In this document: piece by piece, positions 1 through 7,210 of the stretch
Layout: each line of letters starts with the position of its first letter
Position numbering within the stretch: the stretch's first letter is position 1
NCBI GenBank assembly: GCA_052108535.1
Contig: JBQDZM010000008.1
Coordinates: 1 to 64,000, forward strand
Source: Galactobacter sp052108535
Lineage (GTDB): Bacteria > Actinomycetota > Actinomycetes > Actinomycetales > Micrococcaceae
Length of the DNA: 64,000 nucleotides
Reading direction: 5' to 3'
The notes under the pieces: model-generated
Told to the model about the DNA's origin: nothing
Database searches by the model: none
Seen by the model: only the letters and a program-made list of their open reading frames with translations
Program-made: the position numbers and the translations under genes

Positions 1-14
1 CGAGGAAACGAGAC

Positions 15-53
15 ATGAAGACTATTAGCCGCAAGTACCTGAAGACCACCGCA
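15..53 (+). pseudogene. 5' fragment of a lipoprotein gene split by the integrated element
   Basis: ATG at 15 follows a GAGGAAAC ribosome binding site and encodes the basic start of a signal peptide (Met-Lys-Thr-Ile-Ser-Arg-Lys-Tyr-Leu-Lys-Thr-Thr-Ala) before the frame runs into a TGA at 60. The 3' part is at 44466-45134. Joining the two at the GCA triplet found at 51-53 and at 44463-44465 gives one open frame of about 235 codons with a hydrophobic core and a Leu-Thr-Ala-Cys lipobox at residue 25. The fragment therefore marks the chromosomal left flank of the element. The reconstruction is inferred; the frame, ribosome site and shared triplet are visible. Confidence 0.8.
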
Positions 54-82
54 GCCAGTTGATACTATGCTAGAGCATACTT
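43..82 (+). other. attL, left attachment site of the integrative element
   Basis: Host lipoprotein sequence runs up to the GCA at 51-53, the inferred crossover; element sequence follows. The 12-bp arm TAGAGCATACTT (71-82) is the exact reverse complement of the arm at 44437-44448 at the other end. Rejoining the two ends places the arms 15 and 17 bp from the shared CA, close to symmetric, as in attP sites of large serine integrases. The integrase gene starts 11 bp to the right. Confidence 0.75.
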
Positions 83-93
83 AGGATGGAACC

Positions 94-1563
94 GTGACTT
101 GTGCCGCAATCTACGTCCGCCAGTCGATCGACCAGGATCAGGGCATCTCGCAGCAGCTCGCCGACTGCCGGGAGGAGGCTCGCCGCCGTGGTTGGCGGAT
201 CCTACACGAGTTCAAGGACAATGACACCTCCGGGAGCAAGGCGCGAGGGGCCGGGACCGGCTGGGCGGACATGCTCTCGGCCTATGACCGGGGCGAGTTC
301 GACGTGCTGATCGTCGTGGACGTGGACCGTCTCACGCGCCGCCTCGCCGACGTGCTCGAACTGCGCCAGAAGCGCGAGATCAGGATCGTGACCGTACGCG
401 GCGCTATCGACACCCAGGACGACGACTTCATGCTCAAGCAGCTTGTCCTCCTCGCTGAGCGCGAGGTGCAGGTCAAGACCCGACGCGCGCGCCGCTACGC
501 CATCGAACGGCGCAAGCAGGGCCACCCAAGCCCCGGCCACACGCCCTACGGGTACCGCTGGCTGCCCGCCTCGCAGCGCGACGCGAACGGCACCCGGTTC
601 GAGATCGTCGAGGACGAGGCGGCCGACGTGCGACGCATCTTCGGAGACTTTCTCGCGGGCGCGCCTCTCGGCCAGATCGCGCGTGACCTGAACCGTGCCG
701 CACGGACCACACGAGCGGGGAAGCCGTGGAGGCGCACCACGGTGCGTCGGATGTTGATGAACCCTCACTACGCTGGGCTCCTGCCGCCCGCGCAGCAGGT
801 CGCCGCGGGGCACTACGACCTCGCCAAGATCGACCTCGACGAGTGCGAGGCCGGCGCGTGGGAGCCGATCGTTTCCCGCGCCTATGTCAGCGCAGCTCGG
901 GCGCAGCTCGTCGGGCGCGAACCCGTCCACAACGGCACCGCGCGCCGCTGGCTGCTCTCCGGTCTCGCCGTCTGCGCGACCTGCCGAGAGCCCGTGTACG
1001 CAGCCTCGGGGAAGAGCCACCCGACGAAGCGCGTCGACGGATCGGGCAAGGCCGCCTCGAAGCGATACCACACTTACCGCTGCCGCAACAATCACTTCCA
1101 CCGCGCAGGCGACCCCATCGATGAAGCCGTCACGCTGATCTGCATCCGCAGGCTCCAGGAGCCCGACGCCTCAACGCTGCTCGCGCAGGCCGCGGACGAC
1201 GGAGAGAGCCCGAGTGAGCTCAACGCGCAGCTGGCAGACCTCGACAGGCGCGAGCAGGGCATCTACAACCTCCTCGCCACCCGAGGCAATACCGGGAACG
1301 CCATGCACGCTCTCGAGACCCTCGACGATGAGCGCGCCGATCTCGAAGCCCGCCTCCAGAAGGTCATCCAGCACGATCCGCTTGCCGAGGCCGTCCACAG
1401 CGGCGACGCGGAGGCATGGTGGGACGCCGCGAGCCTTGGGCGCAGGCGTACCGTCGTTGAGGAACTCATGACCGTGGTGATCCGACCGGTCCGGAAGGGT
1501 CAACGTACCCCGACCGTCGAGAAGGTCATTCCCACCATCGCGATCGAGTGGGTCCAGGACTGA
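94..1563 (+). CDS. Large serine recombinase (site-specific integrase)
   Basis: This 489-residue protein has the three-part layout of large serine integrases. The N-terminal resolvase domain holds the catalytic serine (Ser11 in Tyr-Val-Arg-Gln-Ser) and the Asp-Arg-Leu-Thr-Arg motif near residue 80. The recombinase domain spans about 160-265 and includes an Asn-Pro-His-Tyr-Ala-Gly motif. A zinc-ribbon segment with Cys-x2-Cys and a later Cys lies near 300-335, followed by a charged helical C-terminus. The start is GTG at 94, preceded by AGGATGGA. It sits 11 bp from attL, so it is the obvious integrase of the 44-kb element. Excision would need a directionality factor; candidates are the small protein at 1821-2018 and the HTH protein at 43781-44089. 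Confidence 0.93.
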   Translation: MTCAAIYVRQSIDQDQGISQQLADCREEARRRGWRILHEFKDNDTSGSKARGAGTGWADMLSAYDRGEFDVLIVVDVDRLTRRLADVLELRQKREIRIVTVRGAIDTQDDDFMLKQLVLLAEREVQVKTRRARRYAIERRKQGHPSPGHTPYGYRWLPASQRDANGTRFEIVEDEAADVRRIFGDFLAGAPLGQIARDLNRAARTTRAGKPWRRTTVRRMLMNPHYAGLLPPAQQVAAGHYDLAKIDLDECEAGAWEPIVSRAYVSAARAQLVGREPVHNGTARRWLLSGLAVCATCREPVYAASGKSHPTKRVDGSGKAASKRYHTYRCRNNHFHRAGDPIDEAVTLICIRRLQEPDASTLLAQAADDGESPSELNAQLADLDRREQGIYNLLATRGNTGNAMHALETLDDERADLEARLQKVIQHDPLAEAVHSGDAEAWWDAASLGRRRTVVEELMTVVIRPVRKGQRTPTVEKVIPTIAIEWVQD

Positions 1564-1820
1564 CCAGCAGGTCGCTTAGTCATATCGAAAAAGGGAATTC
1601 GATCCTTCGCTCCCTTTGGCGTTCAAGATAGCAATCAGGTTTAATGTCCGTATAAGGGGTGCATTCACCCCAGACGATGAACCTGTCGTGCCACGAGGCA
1701 CTGGTCAACCCTCGCTCGAAGTCACCACTAGAACACAACCCGTCGTGACCATCGCAGTTGGCGCTCCAGGCTATGTTAAAAGCAGAGGTGGGTCACATCG
1801 CCCCGGCAAGGGGCGACCTC

Positions 1821-2018
1821 TCAGCGGCTCCCCTCGAACGGGTCCACAACGGTGTGCACGCCGTGCTCCAGGCACACGAAACCGATCCGGATGCCCGCGT
1901 CCGTCGTGAACGGCTCCGGCTCGCAGTCCGCGCCGCAGTCAGAGCACGTCCGATAGTCCTCGTCCTGTGAGACTCGGACCTCGAGCCCGTCCGGGTTATC
2001 GTGCTGATCGTGCGCCAT
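1821..2018 (-). CDS. Small cysteine-rich hypothetical protein
   Basis: This 65-residue acidic protein has a Cys-x2-Cys-x3-Cys cluster (residues 25-32) and a fourth Cys near residue 49, which suggests a small zinc-binding fold. I do not recognise a family. It points towards the integrase gene and ends about 260 bp from it. Its position makes it one candidate for a recombination directionality factor or regulator, but only position supports that. The ribosome binding site is weak. A reading seven residues longer in another frame exists but looks less protein-like. Confidence 0.5.
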   Translation of the reverse strand: MAHDQHDNPDGLEVRVSQDEDYRTCSDCGADCEPEPFTTDAGIRIGFVCLEHGVHTVVDPFEGSR

Positions 2019-2354
2019 ACCCGCAAGCTTATGAGGTCAGCAGGCCCAGGTGAAGGCCCCGATGGCCAGGTGTTCGAGGTCGGCGCCGACTGGAGCTTTC
2101 GTGTAAGAGTACCGCCTGATCAGGGGGTTCCTGGAGGATGCTGGGTTGTTCGCTTCCCAAGCAGCGCCTTGCATCTGGCCTTCAGCGCCTTCGTCCGCCT
2201 GTCACTGAAGGGAGGATAGATGGAGGGTTTGGGTTCAGTCCTTGCGGTCGCGACACGGGTCGTCCATCGGCTCGACTGAACTGTCAACGAGTGAAGACGC
2301 ACGCGCGAACTCGAGAGATGGACAGCACCCGTCTCCTCGGCCGACCTGATTAAG
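2019..2354. other. 336-bp gap with no convincing gene
   Basis: Short open frames on both strands have biased, low-complexity composition and no good ribosome binding site. The region lies between the small cysteine-rich gene and the restriction endonuclease and probably carries promoters for both. I see no strong hairpin or repeat. Confidence 0.4.
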
Positions 2355-3542
2355 GTGCGGTCGACCTGTAGTCTGATCTACGTGGACGAGAACATACCCC
2401 AGACGCCTCGACGCAAACGAGGGGGCAAGCAGCCGTTCTCTTCGTTTGCAGAGGATCTGAACTTCCCCGCTGGCTTCTCTGACCGAGTAGCAGGCGAGAA
2501 CGATCCGAAGCTCGGAGAGGCCAAGGACTGGCTCGTCAACGGTCGCTCGCAGCAGCAGAACTTCTGGCCCGCGCTCTCGCTAGCTCTCCTCTCACAAGCG
2601 GAAGAGACGCTCAGCATAGCGGGCGAAGATAGTGTCGACGATGTATTCGACACATTCGAGATCGAGAGGACCGGCCGCACCGGGCGGGCCGTCAACACGC
2701 TGAACTTCATCGTAAACGGCACAAAGATTACCCTTCGGCCCCGTTTCAACCCTGCGGCAGATGCCATTCGCATCGAGATGCGCCGTGATCACCCGTCCGC
2801 TGCACCTCACGCCACACAAGCATGGCGTGATTATCGACCGTTGATCGAGATGATCTACGCGATGTCTCCTGCTGCTCGTGCGCGCTTCGCTGAGTATGTG
2901 TGGGACACGGGCGTGAACGCCGCCGAAGAGCGCACCTGGGCAAAGCAGGCAGAGCGTATCGTGCGACCCTTCGAGTACGTCCTCGCTAATTTCGATACCC
3001 ACAACGCGAGGCCCGGAGGAGCGCTGTTCCAAGGACTCGTATTCGGCTACTTCCGCGCTGACTCACCAAACCTGACGCTCGAGTCCCACGCAGTCAATAC
3101 CGGCTCCTCGCGTGCTGACATGCCAGGCGACGTGGCGGGCTTCCGTGGGGGCGAAGTGGAACTGGCTGTCGAGGTAAAGGACTACGGCATCCCGATCGAG
3201 GACGTCGAGAACATCCTCGTGGACTTTCTCGAGGATCTTACTGATGCGCCGAACGCGACCGCTGTCGTCGTGGCCGACTCGGTCGATCAGGAAAGCCGTG
3301 ACCGTCTTTCCGAGTCGAACATCATCGCCCTCGGACGTGACGACCTCCGTGCTCGGGTGATCACCTGGGACCTCCCGAAGCAGCAGGAGGCGCTCCGCGG
3401 AGCCCTCTACTACCTCGGTCGCATTCAGAAGAGCACTGCACTGGTCAAGCGCCTCACGGAGTTCCTCGAGACGGAGGGCATCTCCACAGGCGTCATTGAC
3501 CAGCCGACGGTCAGAGACGACGACGCATCGATCCCGAGTTAG
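2355..3542 (+). CDS. Putative type II restriction endonuclease, PD-(D/E)XK fold
   Basis: This 395-residue protein has a plausible PD-(D/E)XK active site: Pro257-Gly-Asp259 followed 14 residues later by Glu273-Val-Lys275 within a beta-strand-like stretch. It is convergent with, and overlaps by four bases, a DNA methyltransferase gene, the usual partner. The first start is GTG at 2355; a second GTG at 2382 (Val10) is equally credible and better matches where the protein-like sequence begins. The recognition sequence cannot be read from the protein. The role is inferred from the active-site pattern and the methyltransferase neighbour; it could resemble SacI-family enzymes, but that needs a profile search. 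Confidence 0.72.
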   Translation: MRSTCSLIYVDENIPQTPRRKRGGKQPFSSFAEDLNFPAGFSDRVAGENDPKLGEAKDWLVNGRSQQQNFWPALSLALLSQAEETLSIAGEDSVDDVFDTFEIERTGRTGRAVNTLNFIVNGTKITLRPRFNPAADAIRIEMRRDHPSAAPHATQAWRDYRPLIEMIYAMSPAARARFAEYVWDTGVNAAEERTWAKQAERIVRPFEYVLANFDTHNARPGGALFQGLVFGYFRADSPNLTLESHAVNTGSSRADMPGDVAGFRGGEVELAVEVKDYGIPIEDVENILVDFLEDLTDAPNATAVVVADSVDQESRDRLSESNIIALGRDDLRARVITWDLPKQQEALRGALYYLGRIQKSTALVKRLTEFLETEGISTGVIDQPTVRDDDASIPS

Positions 3543-4675
3543 TCCTCTTCGAGTCGGATAGTCATCTCGGAAAGCCGCGGGATCGCCTCCCGAGAGATGT
3601 TGATGTACTCGGGATCGCGTTCGACGCCTATCGACGAGTATCCGACCGCCTCCGCGGCTGCGAGCGTCGAGCCCGAACCAGCGAACGGATCCAGCACGAT
3701 CCCCTGTCCCGTCGGCAGGGATGCCCGCACGACCCGCCGCAGGAATCCCTGGGGCTTCAGCGAGGGATGAGGCGCGATCGCGCGTTCCTTGCCTCGTGCG
3801 GGGGGACCCTTGATCACATCGCCGAAGGGCTGCTCATCGCTGATCCGGCGGAAGCCGCCAGTACCCCACTTGCGAAGATTCTCGGCGACCGTCCCTTCGA
3901 TCGGTTTGCGGTAGAGCAGCCAGGGCTCCCATTGGGAACGAGGCATCACCGACACGTCTGAGAACTCCTCGTGCGCTCCCTTCGGACGGTCACCGCCCCG
4001 TAGCGTCTGCACCAGCCTGATGACCTCCCCTCGGCGCTCGAGCCCACCCGCCGTCAGAGCCGCCGATACAACATAAGAGACCAGAGGATTCGCCGCGACG
4101 AGCACGTTCCCGCCCGGAACGAGTACACGATTGACCAACTGCGCCCACTCCGTGAAGAAATCCGAGATTGTCTGGTAGTCCTCCGGCGTCATCGTCGTGA
4201 AACGCGGAAGCGGGGAGCGAGTGCTGCCGTCAAGAGTCGGCGGAATCCGCCAGAGGCCACCCTGGCCGCGGCGAAGCTTGCTCTGCTCACGAGCCGAGTA
4301 CTCCGCTGCTCCATAAGGCGGATCGGTTACGACGGCATGGATGCTGTTCGGCTCACGACGAGCCAGCCACTCGAGGCTGTCATCGTGGAAAAGCGTCGCT
4401 TTGCCGTATGTGAACGCCGGGGCCTCAAGACTCGCGACACGCGAGGCCAGTGCATACATCCCCCGGTTGACACGAACGATCGTGGTACCCACGTTGAGCC
4501 GCAGCGAGGAGCGCACGCTCGACGGCGAGATGGCACGGCCCAGGATCGCGTTCACGCCCTCCTGGATCTCGCCCGTGGTGAGTCCGATCTCCCGAGCCTG
4601 AGCGAGCGTGGCGATGATCGCATCGCGCACGTCGCCGGATCGCACAGTCTCGCGTGAGGTAGTTAAAGACGTCAT
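3539..4675 (-). CDS. DNA methyltransferase (N6-adenine/N4-cytosine type, beta order) with N-terminal winged helix
   Basis: The 378-residue protein has the catalytic Asp-Pro-Pro-Tyr motif at 118-121 and the AdoMet-binding Asp-Pro-Phe-Ala-Gly-Ser-Gly-Ser motif at 329-336; this order (IV before I) is the beta class. DPPY usually indicates N6-adenine methylation. Residues 1-80 look like a separate winged-helix domain. It would protect the host from the convergent endonuclease at 2355-3542. The ATG lies at the centre of a 14-bp palindrome, with TATATT ending six bases upstream, so the message is probably leaderless. The N-terminal domain is a natural candidate for binding the palindromes at 4668-4711 and repressing its own promoter; that is inference. 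Confidence 0.9.
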   Translation of the reverse strand: MTSLTTSRETVRSGDVRDAIIATLAQAREIGLTTGEIQEGVNAILGRAISPSSVRSSLRLNVGTTIVRVNRGMYALASRVASLEAPAFTYGKATLFHDDSLEWLARREPNSIHAVVTDPPYGAAEYSAREQSKLRRGQGGLWRIPPTLDGSTRSPLPRFTTMTPEDYQTISDFFTEWAQLVNRVLVPGGNVLVAANPLVSYVVSAALTAGGLERRGEVIRLVQTLRGGDRPKGAHEEFSDVSVMPRSQWEPWLLYRKPIEGTVAENLRKWGTGGFRRISDEQPFGDVIKGPPARGKERAIAPHPSLKPQGFLRRVVRASLPTGQGIVLDPFAGSGSTLAAAEAVGYSSIGVERDPEYINISREAIPRLSEMTIRLEED

Positions 4676-4711
4676 GACGTCAATATAGCATGAAACAGAC
4701 GTCGTGACGTC
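4668..4711 (-). promoter_or_regulatory. Doubled palindromic operator over the methyltransferase promoter
   Basis: A perfect 14-bp palindrome, GACGTCATGACGTC (4668-4681), contains the methyltransferase start codon. A near copy, GACGTCGTGACGTC (4698-4711), lies 30 bp upstream, about three helical turns. TATATT (4682-4687, minus strand) sits between them as a -10 box, placing the second copy over the -35 region. Four GACGTC hexamers fall within 44 bp. The layout suggests repression by a protein bound at -35 and +1, or control by methylation of the hexamers. Confidence 0.65.
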
Positions 4712-4950
4712 AGATGACTATCTCGAAAGAGAGGCGGTCAGGGTCGCGCCGACCATCTCTCCTCGATCTTACGCCACGGGCTCTGCGACCTATCATTCGC
4801 GCAGGCCAGCGCCGCTACTGGTCTCGACAGAATGGACCATGTGGCCGACAACCCCAGGCCACCTCCCCGATGCGAGCGAGGTACTGTTGCTGGGCAGCGC
4901 GACGCCGGAGCGGGGCTTGGCATTCGTCGCCTCTGTGATCCACTCATCGC

Positions 4951-5544
4951 TCATGCTTCCTGGTCCTCGTCGTCCGCCATCTCGGCGGCTGTCACCTCCG
5001 CCAGCGCCTTGTGTACGGCACCCACGGAGGCGCCGACCCCTGCTGCGATGACCCTGATCGACTCGCCGCGCTCTCGCCTCGAGAGGATCGCCGCGCGCTT
5101 GTCGTCGTCGATCACACGCGGCCGCCCGCCGACCCTGCCCCGCTTCCGTGCCGCTTCGAGCCCGTTCCGCGTCTTGCGCACGATGTCGCGTCGACGGTCC
5201 TCGGCCAGCGCGAGTGCCATGTCCAGCACGAAGCTGCGTTCGGTGTGCTCCCCCGCGGCGATGCCCTCGAGCACCTTCACCGCGATGCCGCGCTCGAAGA
5301 GGTCGTTGAGGACAATGAGCCCCTCGAGCAGGTTCCTGCCGAGCCGGTCGACCTCCTGCACGGTGAGCATGTCCCCATCGCGCATGTAGTCGAGTGCCTC
5401 CTGGAGCCCGGGCCGGTGGTCGACCGCGAGCTTCCCGCTGACCTTCTCCTCGAAGACCTTGACGCAGATCGGGTCGAGCGCGTCGTGCTGGCGCTCGGTT
5501 TCCTGCTTCTTGGTGCTGACGCGGACAAGTCCGACGAGCGCCAT
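4951..5544 (-). CDS. Small serine recombinase (resolvase/invertase family)
   Basis: The protein is about 197 residues and begins Met-Ala-Leu-Val-Gly-Leu-Val-Arg-Val-Ser, with the catalytic serine at residue 10. The Asp-Arg-Leu-Gly-Arg motif and a C-terminal Hin-type helix-turn-helix (Gly-Gly-Arg-Pro-Arg onward) follow. The ATG at 5544 has GGAGG just upstream; an ATG 15 bp earlier would add only a Gly-rich tail. Inverted sequences at 5554-5615, directly upstream, look like a res or autoregulatory site. It may be a multimer-resolution system for the element's plasmid-like form or the remnant of a transposon; no transposase lies next to it. Confidence 0.9.
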   Translation of the reverse strand: MALVGLVRVSTKKQETERQHDALDPICVKVFEEKVSGKLAVDHRPGLQEALDYMRDGDMLTVQEVDRLGRNLLEGLIVLNDLFERGIAVKVLEGIAAGEHTERSFVLDMALALAEDRRRDIVRKTRNGLEAARKRGRVGGRPRVIDDDKRAAILSRRERGESIRVIAAGVGASVGAVHKALAEVTAAEMADDEDQEA

Positions 5545-5553
5545 GCCCCCTCC

Positions 5554-5615
5554 GTTCATCAAACCTGTTCAACTGCTACTTCCGAGACTACAGGTTGTTG
5601 AACGGGTTTGTGAAC
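5554..5615. promoter_or_regulatory. Candidate res / resolvase operator site
   Basis: GTTCATCAAACCTGTTCAAC (5554-5573) and GTTGAACGGGTTTGTGAAC (5597-5615) form an imperfect inverted repeat with a 23-bp spacer, immediately upstream of the resolvase gene. This arrangement is typical of a recombinase-dimer binding site that also controls the gene. Confidence 0.55.
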
Positions 5616-5911
5616 ATCCACGAGGTCCGGATCCTCTTGCTGTGGACTTGATCGCTATATGGCGGCATTCTGTGATCGCTCCTTGGCGCCGAACTCTCCG
5701 AGATGCTTTGACCCGGAGAGCCGACTGCGTCGGAACAATCGATTCTGGACGAGGGAGCGCAGGCAGCGCTTAGCACGCGATATAGCCGTTGCACCGGCTC
5801 GCATTATCAGTTGGGTCGTCGTCGACGCCCTCCGGTTCGACGGGGAAGTGCTCCTCGCGGAATTGTTGGATCTGCTCCGCAGCGATCCGGTGCGCAGCGT
5901 CGTCGTCGGCA
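5616..5911. other. Gene-free stretch between resolvase and HxlR genes
   Basis: No open frame here has a credible start. On the minus strand, about 5765-5905 reads as a protein-like acidic stretch without a start codon, downstream of the HxlR gene; it may be a decayed gene end. I could not identify it. Confidence 0.35.
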
Positions 5912-6382
5912 TCAGGAGCCGATAGACGTCGGATCGTCTGATCCTCGCGGGGTCGTGGCTGCGGCGGACTTCGATGACACGCTCACAGCGTGCGATGAAG
6001 CTCGAGTTCGGTCGGGGCTGTCATATCCGTCGTAAGTCGACCGAGCCAGCTCGACTTCTTCGATATGCGACTGCGCCCATTGCCCCAGCGCTGCCAGTGG
6101 CTCCCGAAGAGTGAGCCCGAGTGGGGTGAGCGCATAGTCGACCCGTGGGGGCATCTGATCGAAAGCTGTCCGGGACACGATGCCGTCGCGCTGAAGTTCA
6201 CGGAGAGTGTCGGCGAGAACCTTTCCACTGATACCGCCGACGGCTTCGCGAATCTCTCCGAACCGGAGCGGCCCGTCGCTGAGCGAGATGACGATCATCG
6301 CCGTCCACTTGTTCGCGATGCGCGCCAACGATGTGCGCGACGGACACGTAGCCAGCATGACATTCCACTCTGGTTGCGACAT
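5912..6382 (-). CDS. HxlR-family winged-helix transcriptional regulator
   Basis: About 156 residues with the HxlR hallmarks: an early Cys-Pro pair, Lys-Trp before the first helix, the stretch Leu-Arg-Phe-Gly-Glu-Ile-Arg, a winged-helix core over residues 20-95 and a Pro-Pro-Arg-Val-Asp-Tyr wing. The start at 6382 is set by GGGAGG eight bases upstream. The C-terminal 40 residues are Ser/Ala-rich and low complexity. It is divergent from a SnoaL-like gene; the 85-bp spacer holds a perfect 14-bp palindrome that it probably binds. HxlR proteins often sense aldehydes, quinones or oxidants and control a neighbouring detoxification gene. Confidence 0.88.
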   Translation of the reverse strand: MSQPEWNVMLATCPSRTSLARIANKWTAMIVISLSDGPLRFGEIREAVGGISGKVLADTLRELQRDGIVSRTAFDQMPPRVDYALTPLGLTLREPLAALGQWAQSHIEEVELARSTYDGYDSPDRTRASSHAVSVSSKSAAATTPRGSDDPTSIGS

Positions 6383-6410
6383 GACCACCACCTCCCTTTA
6401 GTTACGTTGA

Positions 6411-6424
6411 GGTAACCGGTTACC
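6411..6424. promoter_or_regulatory. Perfect 14-bp palindrome, candidate HxlR operator
   Basis: GGTAACCGGTTACC lies in the divergent spacer between the HxlR and SnoaL-like genes. A further GTTAC half-site at 6401-6405 pairs with GTAAC inside the palindrome. Position and symmetry fit an operator controlling both genes. Confidence 0.55.
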
Positions 6425-6467
6425 GGATGTAATCATGAATATACCAACCCCTGACAGGAGAAATGCA

Positions 6468-6869
6468 ATGAGCGAGAGCACCCCTACTGCTGTGGCTAAT
6501 GCCTACTTTGATGCACTCGGCACCGGCGACGTACCAACGGCGATGAGCCTGCTGAGCCCCGAGGTCGTCTGGCACCAGCCGGGAGCCAACCAGTTCTCCG
6601 GAGATCACGCCGGCCTGGATGGCGTCGGCGCCCTGCTCGGCGGCATGATGGAGGCCAGCGCCGGCACCTTCCAGCTCTCGGTCTCTGGGCCCGCCATGGT
6701 CAACGGCGAGCTGGTTGCCGTTCCGGTTCGCTTCGTCGGCAAGCGCAGCGACGCCTCGATGGACATGGGCGGGGTCGACCTGCTCACCGTTCGTGACGGG
6801 AAGATCGTCGCGGTTCACCTGTTCTCCGAGGACGGTGCCGCCGAGGACGCATTCTGGGGACAGGCCTGA
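6468..6869 (+). CDS. SnoaL-like / NTF2-fold protein
   Basis: The 133-residue protein has the ketosteroid-isomerase-like pattern: an N-terminal helix (Ala-Tyr-Phe-Asp-Ala-Leu-Gly-Thr-Gly-Asp), Val-Val-Trp-His-Gln-Pro, and a late strand Asp-Gly-Lys-Ile-Val-Ala-Val-His-Leu-Phe. Such proteins are small cyclases, isomerases or ligand binders; the substrate is unknown. ATG at 6468 follows AGGAG by seven bases; an ATG at 6435 would add 11 residues without a good site. It is divergent from the HxlR gene and was probably followed directly by the UvrA2-like gene (29059-31563) before the composite transposon inserted. Confidence 0.85.
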   Translation: MSESTPTAVANAYFDALGTGDVPTAMSLLSPEVVWHQPGANQFSGDHAGLDGVGALLGGMMEASAGTFQLSVSGPAMVNGELVAVPVRFVGKRSDASMDMGGVDLLTVRDGKIVAVHLFSEDGAAEDAFWGQA

Positions 6870-6883
6870 CCAACAGATTCGAG

Positions 6884-6918
6884 CGGTGGGTTCGGGCGCG
6901 CGGTGCCTGAACCCACCG
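6884..6918 (+). terminator. Hairpin after the SnoaL-like gene
   Basis: CGGTGGGTTC (6884-6893) pairs with GAACCCACCG (6909-6918) around a 15-base loop. No U-run follows, so it is a weak terminator candidate or an RNA processing structure. Confidence 0.4.
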
Positions 6919-6960
6919 ATTCACTGACACACTGACGGTGAATCGGCCTGACTTTCGTTC

Positions 6961-7194
6961 CTATCGGGAGCCTTGTCCGGCAGTTGCTGGATTGGCTGAT
7001 TCGAGGTCAGCGTAGTACGCGTTCTCGACCTCGGTGGGTGTGCGCATGTCGAGCTCGCCGTGGAGGCGCTGATTGTTCCACCACCACACCCACTCGAGCG
7101 TCGTCAGCTCGACCTGCTCGACCGTTCGCCAGGGCCCTTGCTGACGGATCAGCTCGGTCTTGTAGAGGTTGTTGACGGCCTCGGCCATCGCGTT
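6961..7194 (-). pseudogene. IS3-family transposase OrfB, C-terminal fragment
   Basis: The fragment begins at the Asn-Ala-Met-Ala-Glu-Ala-Val-Asn segment and carries the last catalytic Glu region and the Trp-x2-Asn-x2-Arg-Leu-His-Gly motif of the IS3 integrase core. It is cut from the preceding part of OrfB by the IS110 element, exactly between the Asp and Asn codons of the Tyr-Asp-Asn motif. Confidence 0.85.
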
Positions 7195-7210
7195 GATGCT
7201 CCTATAGTTG

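Noticed and set aside
5765..5905. Protein-like minus-strand stretch after the HxlR gene
   Set aside because: No start codon or ribosome site, and I could not match it to a family; kept only as a possible decayed gene end.
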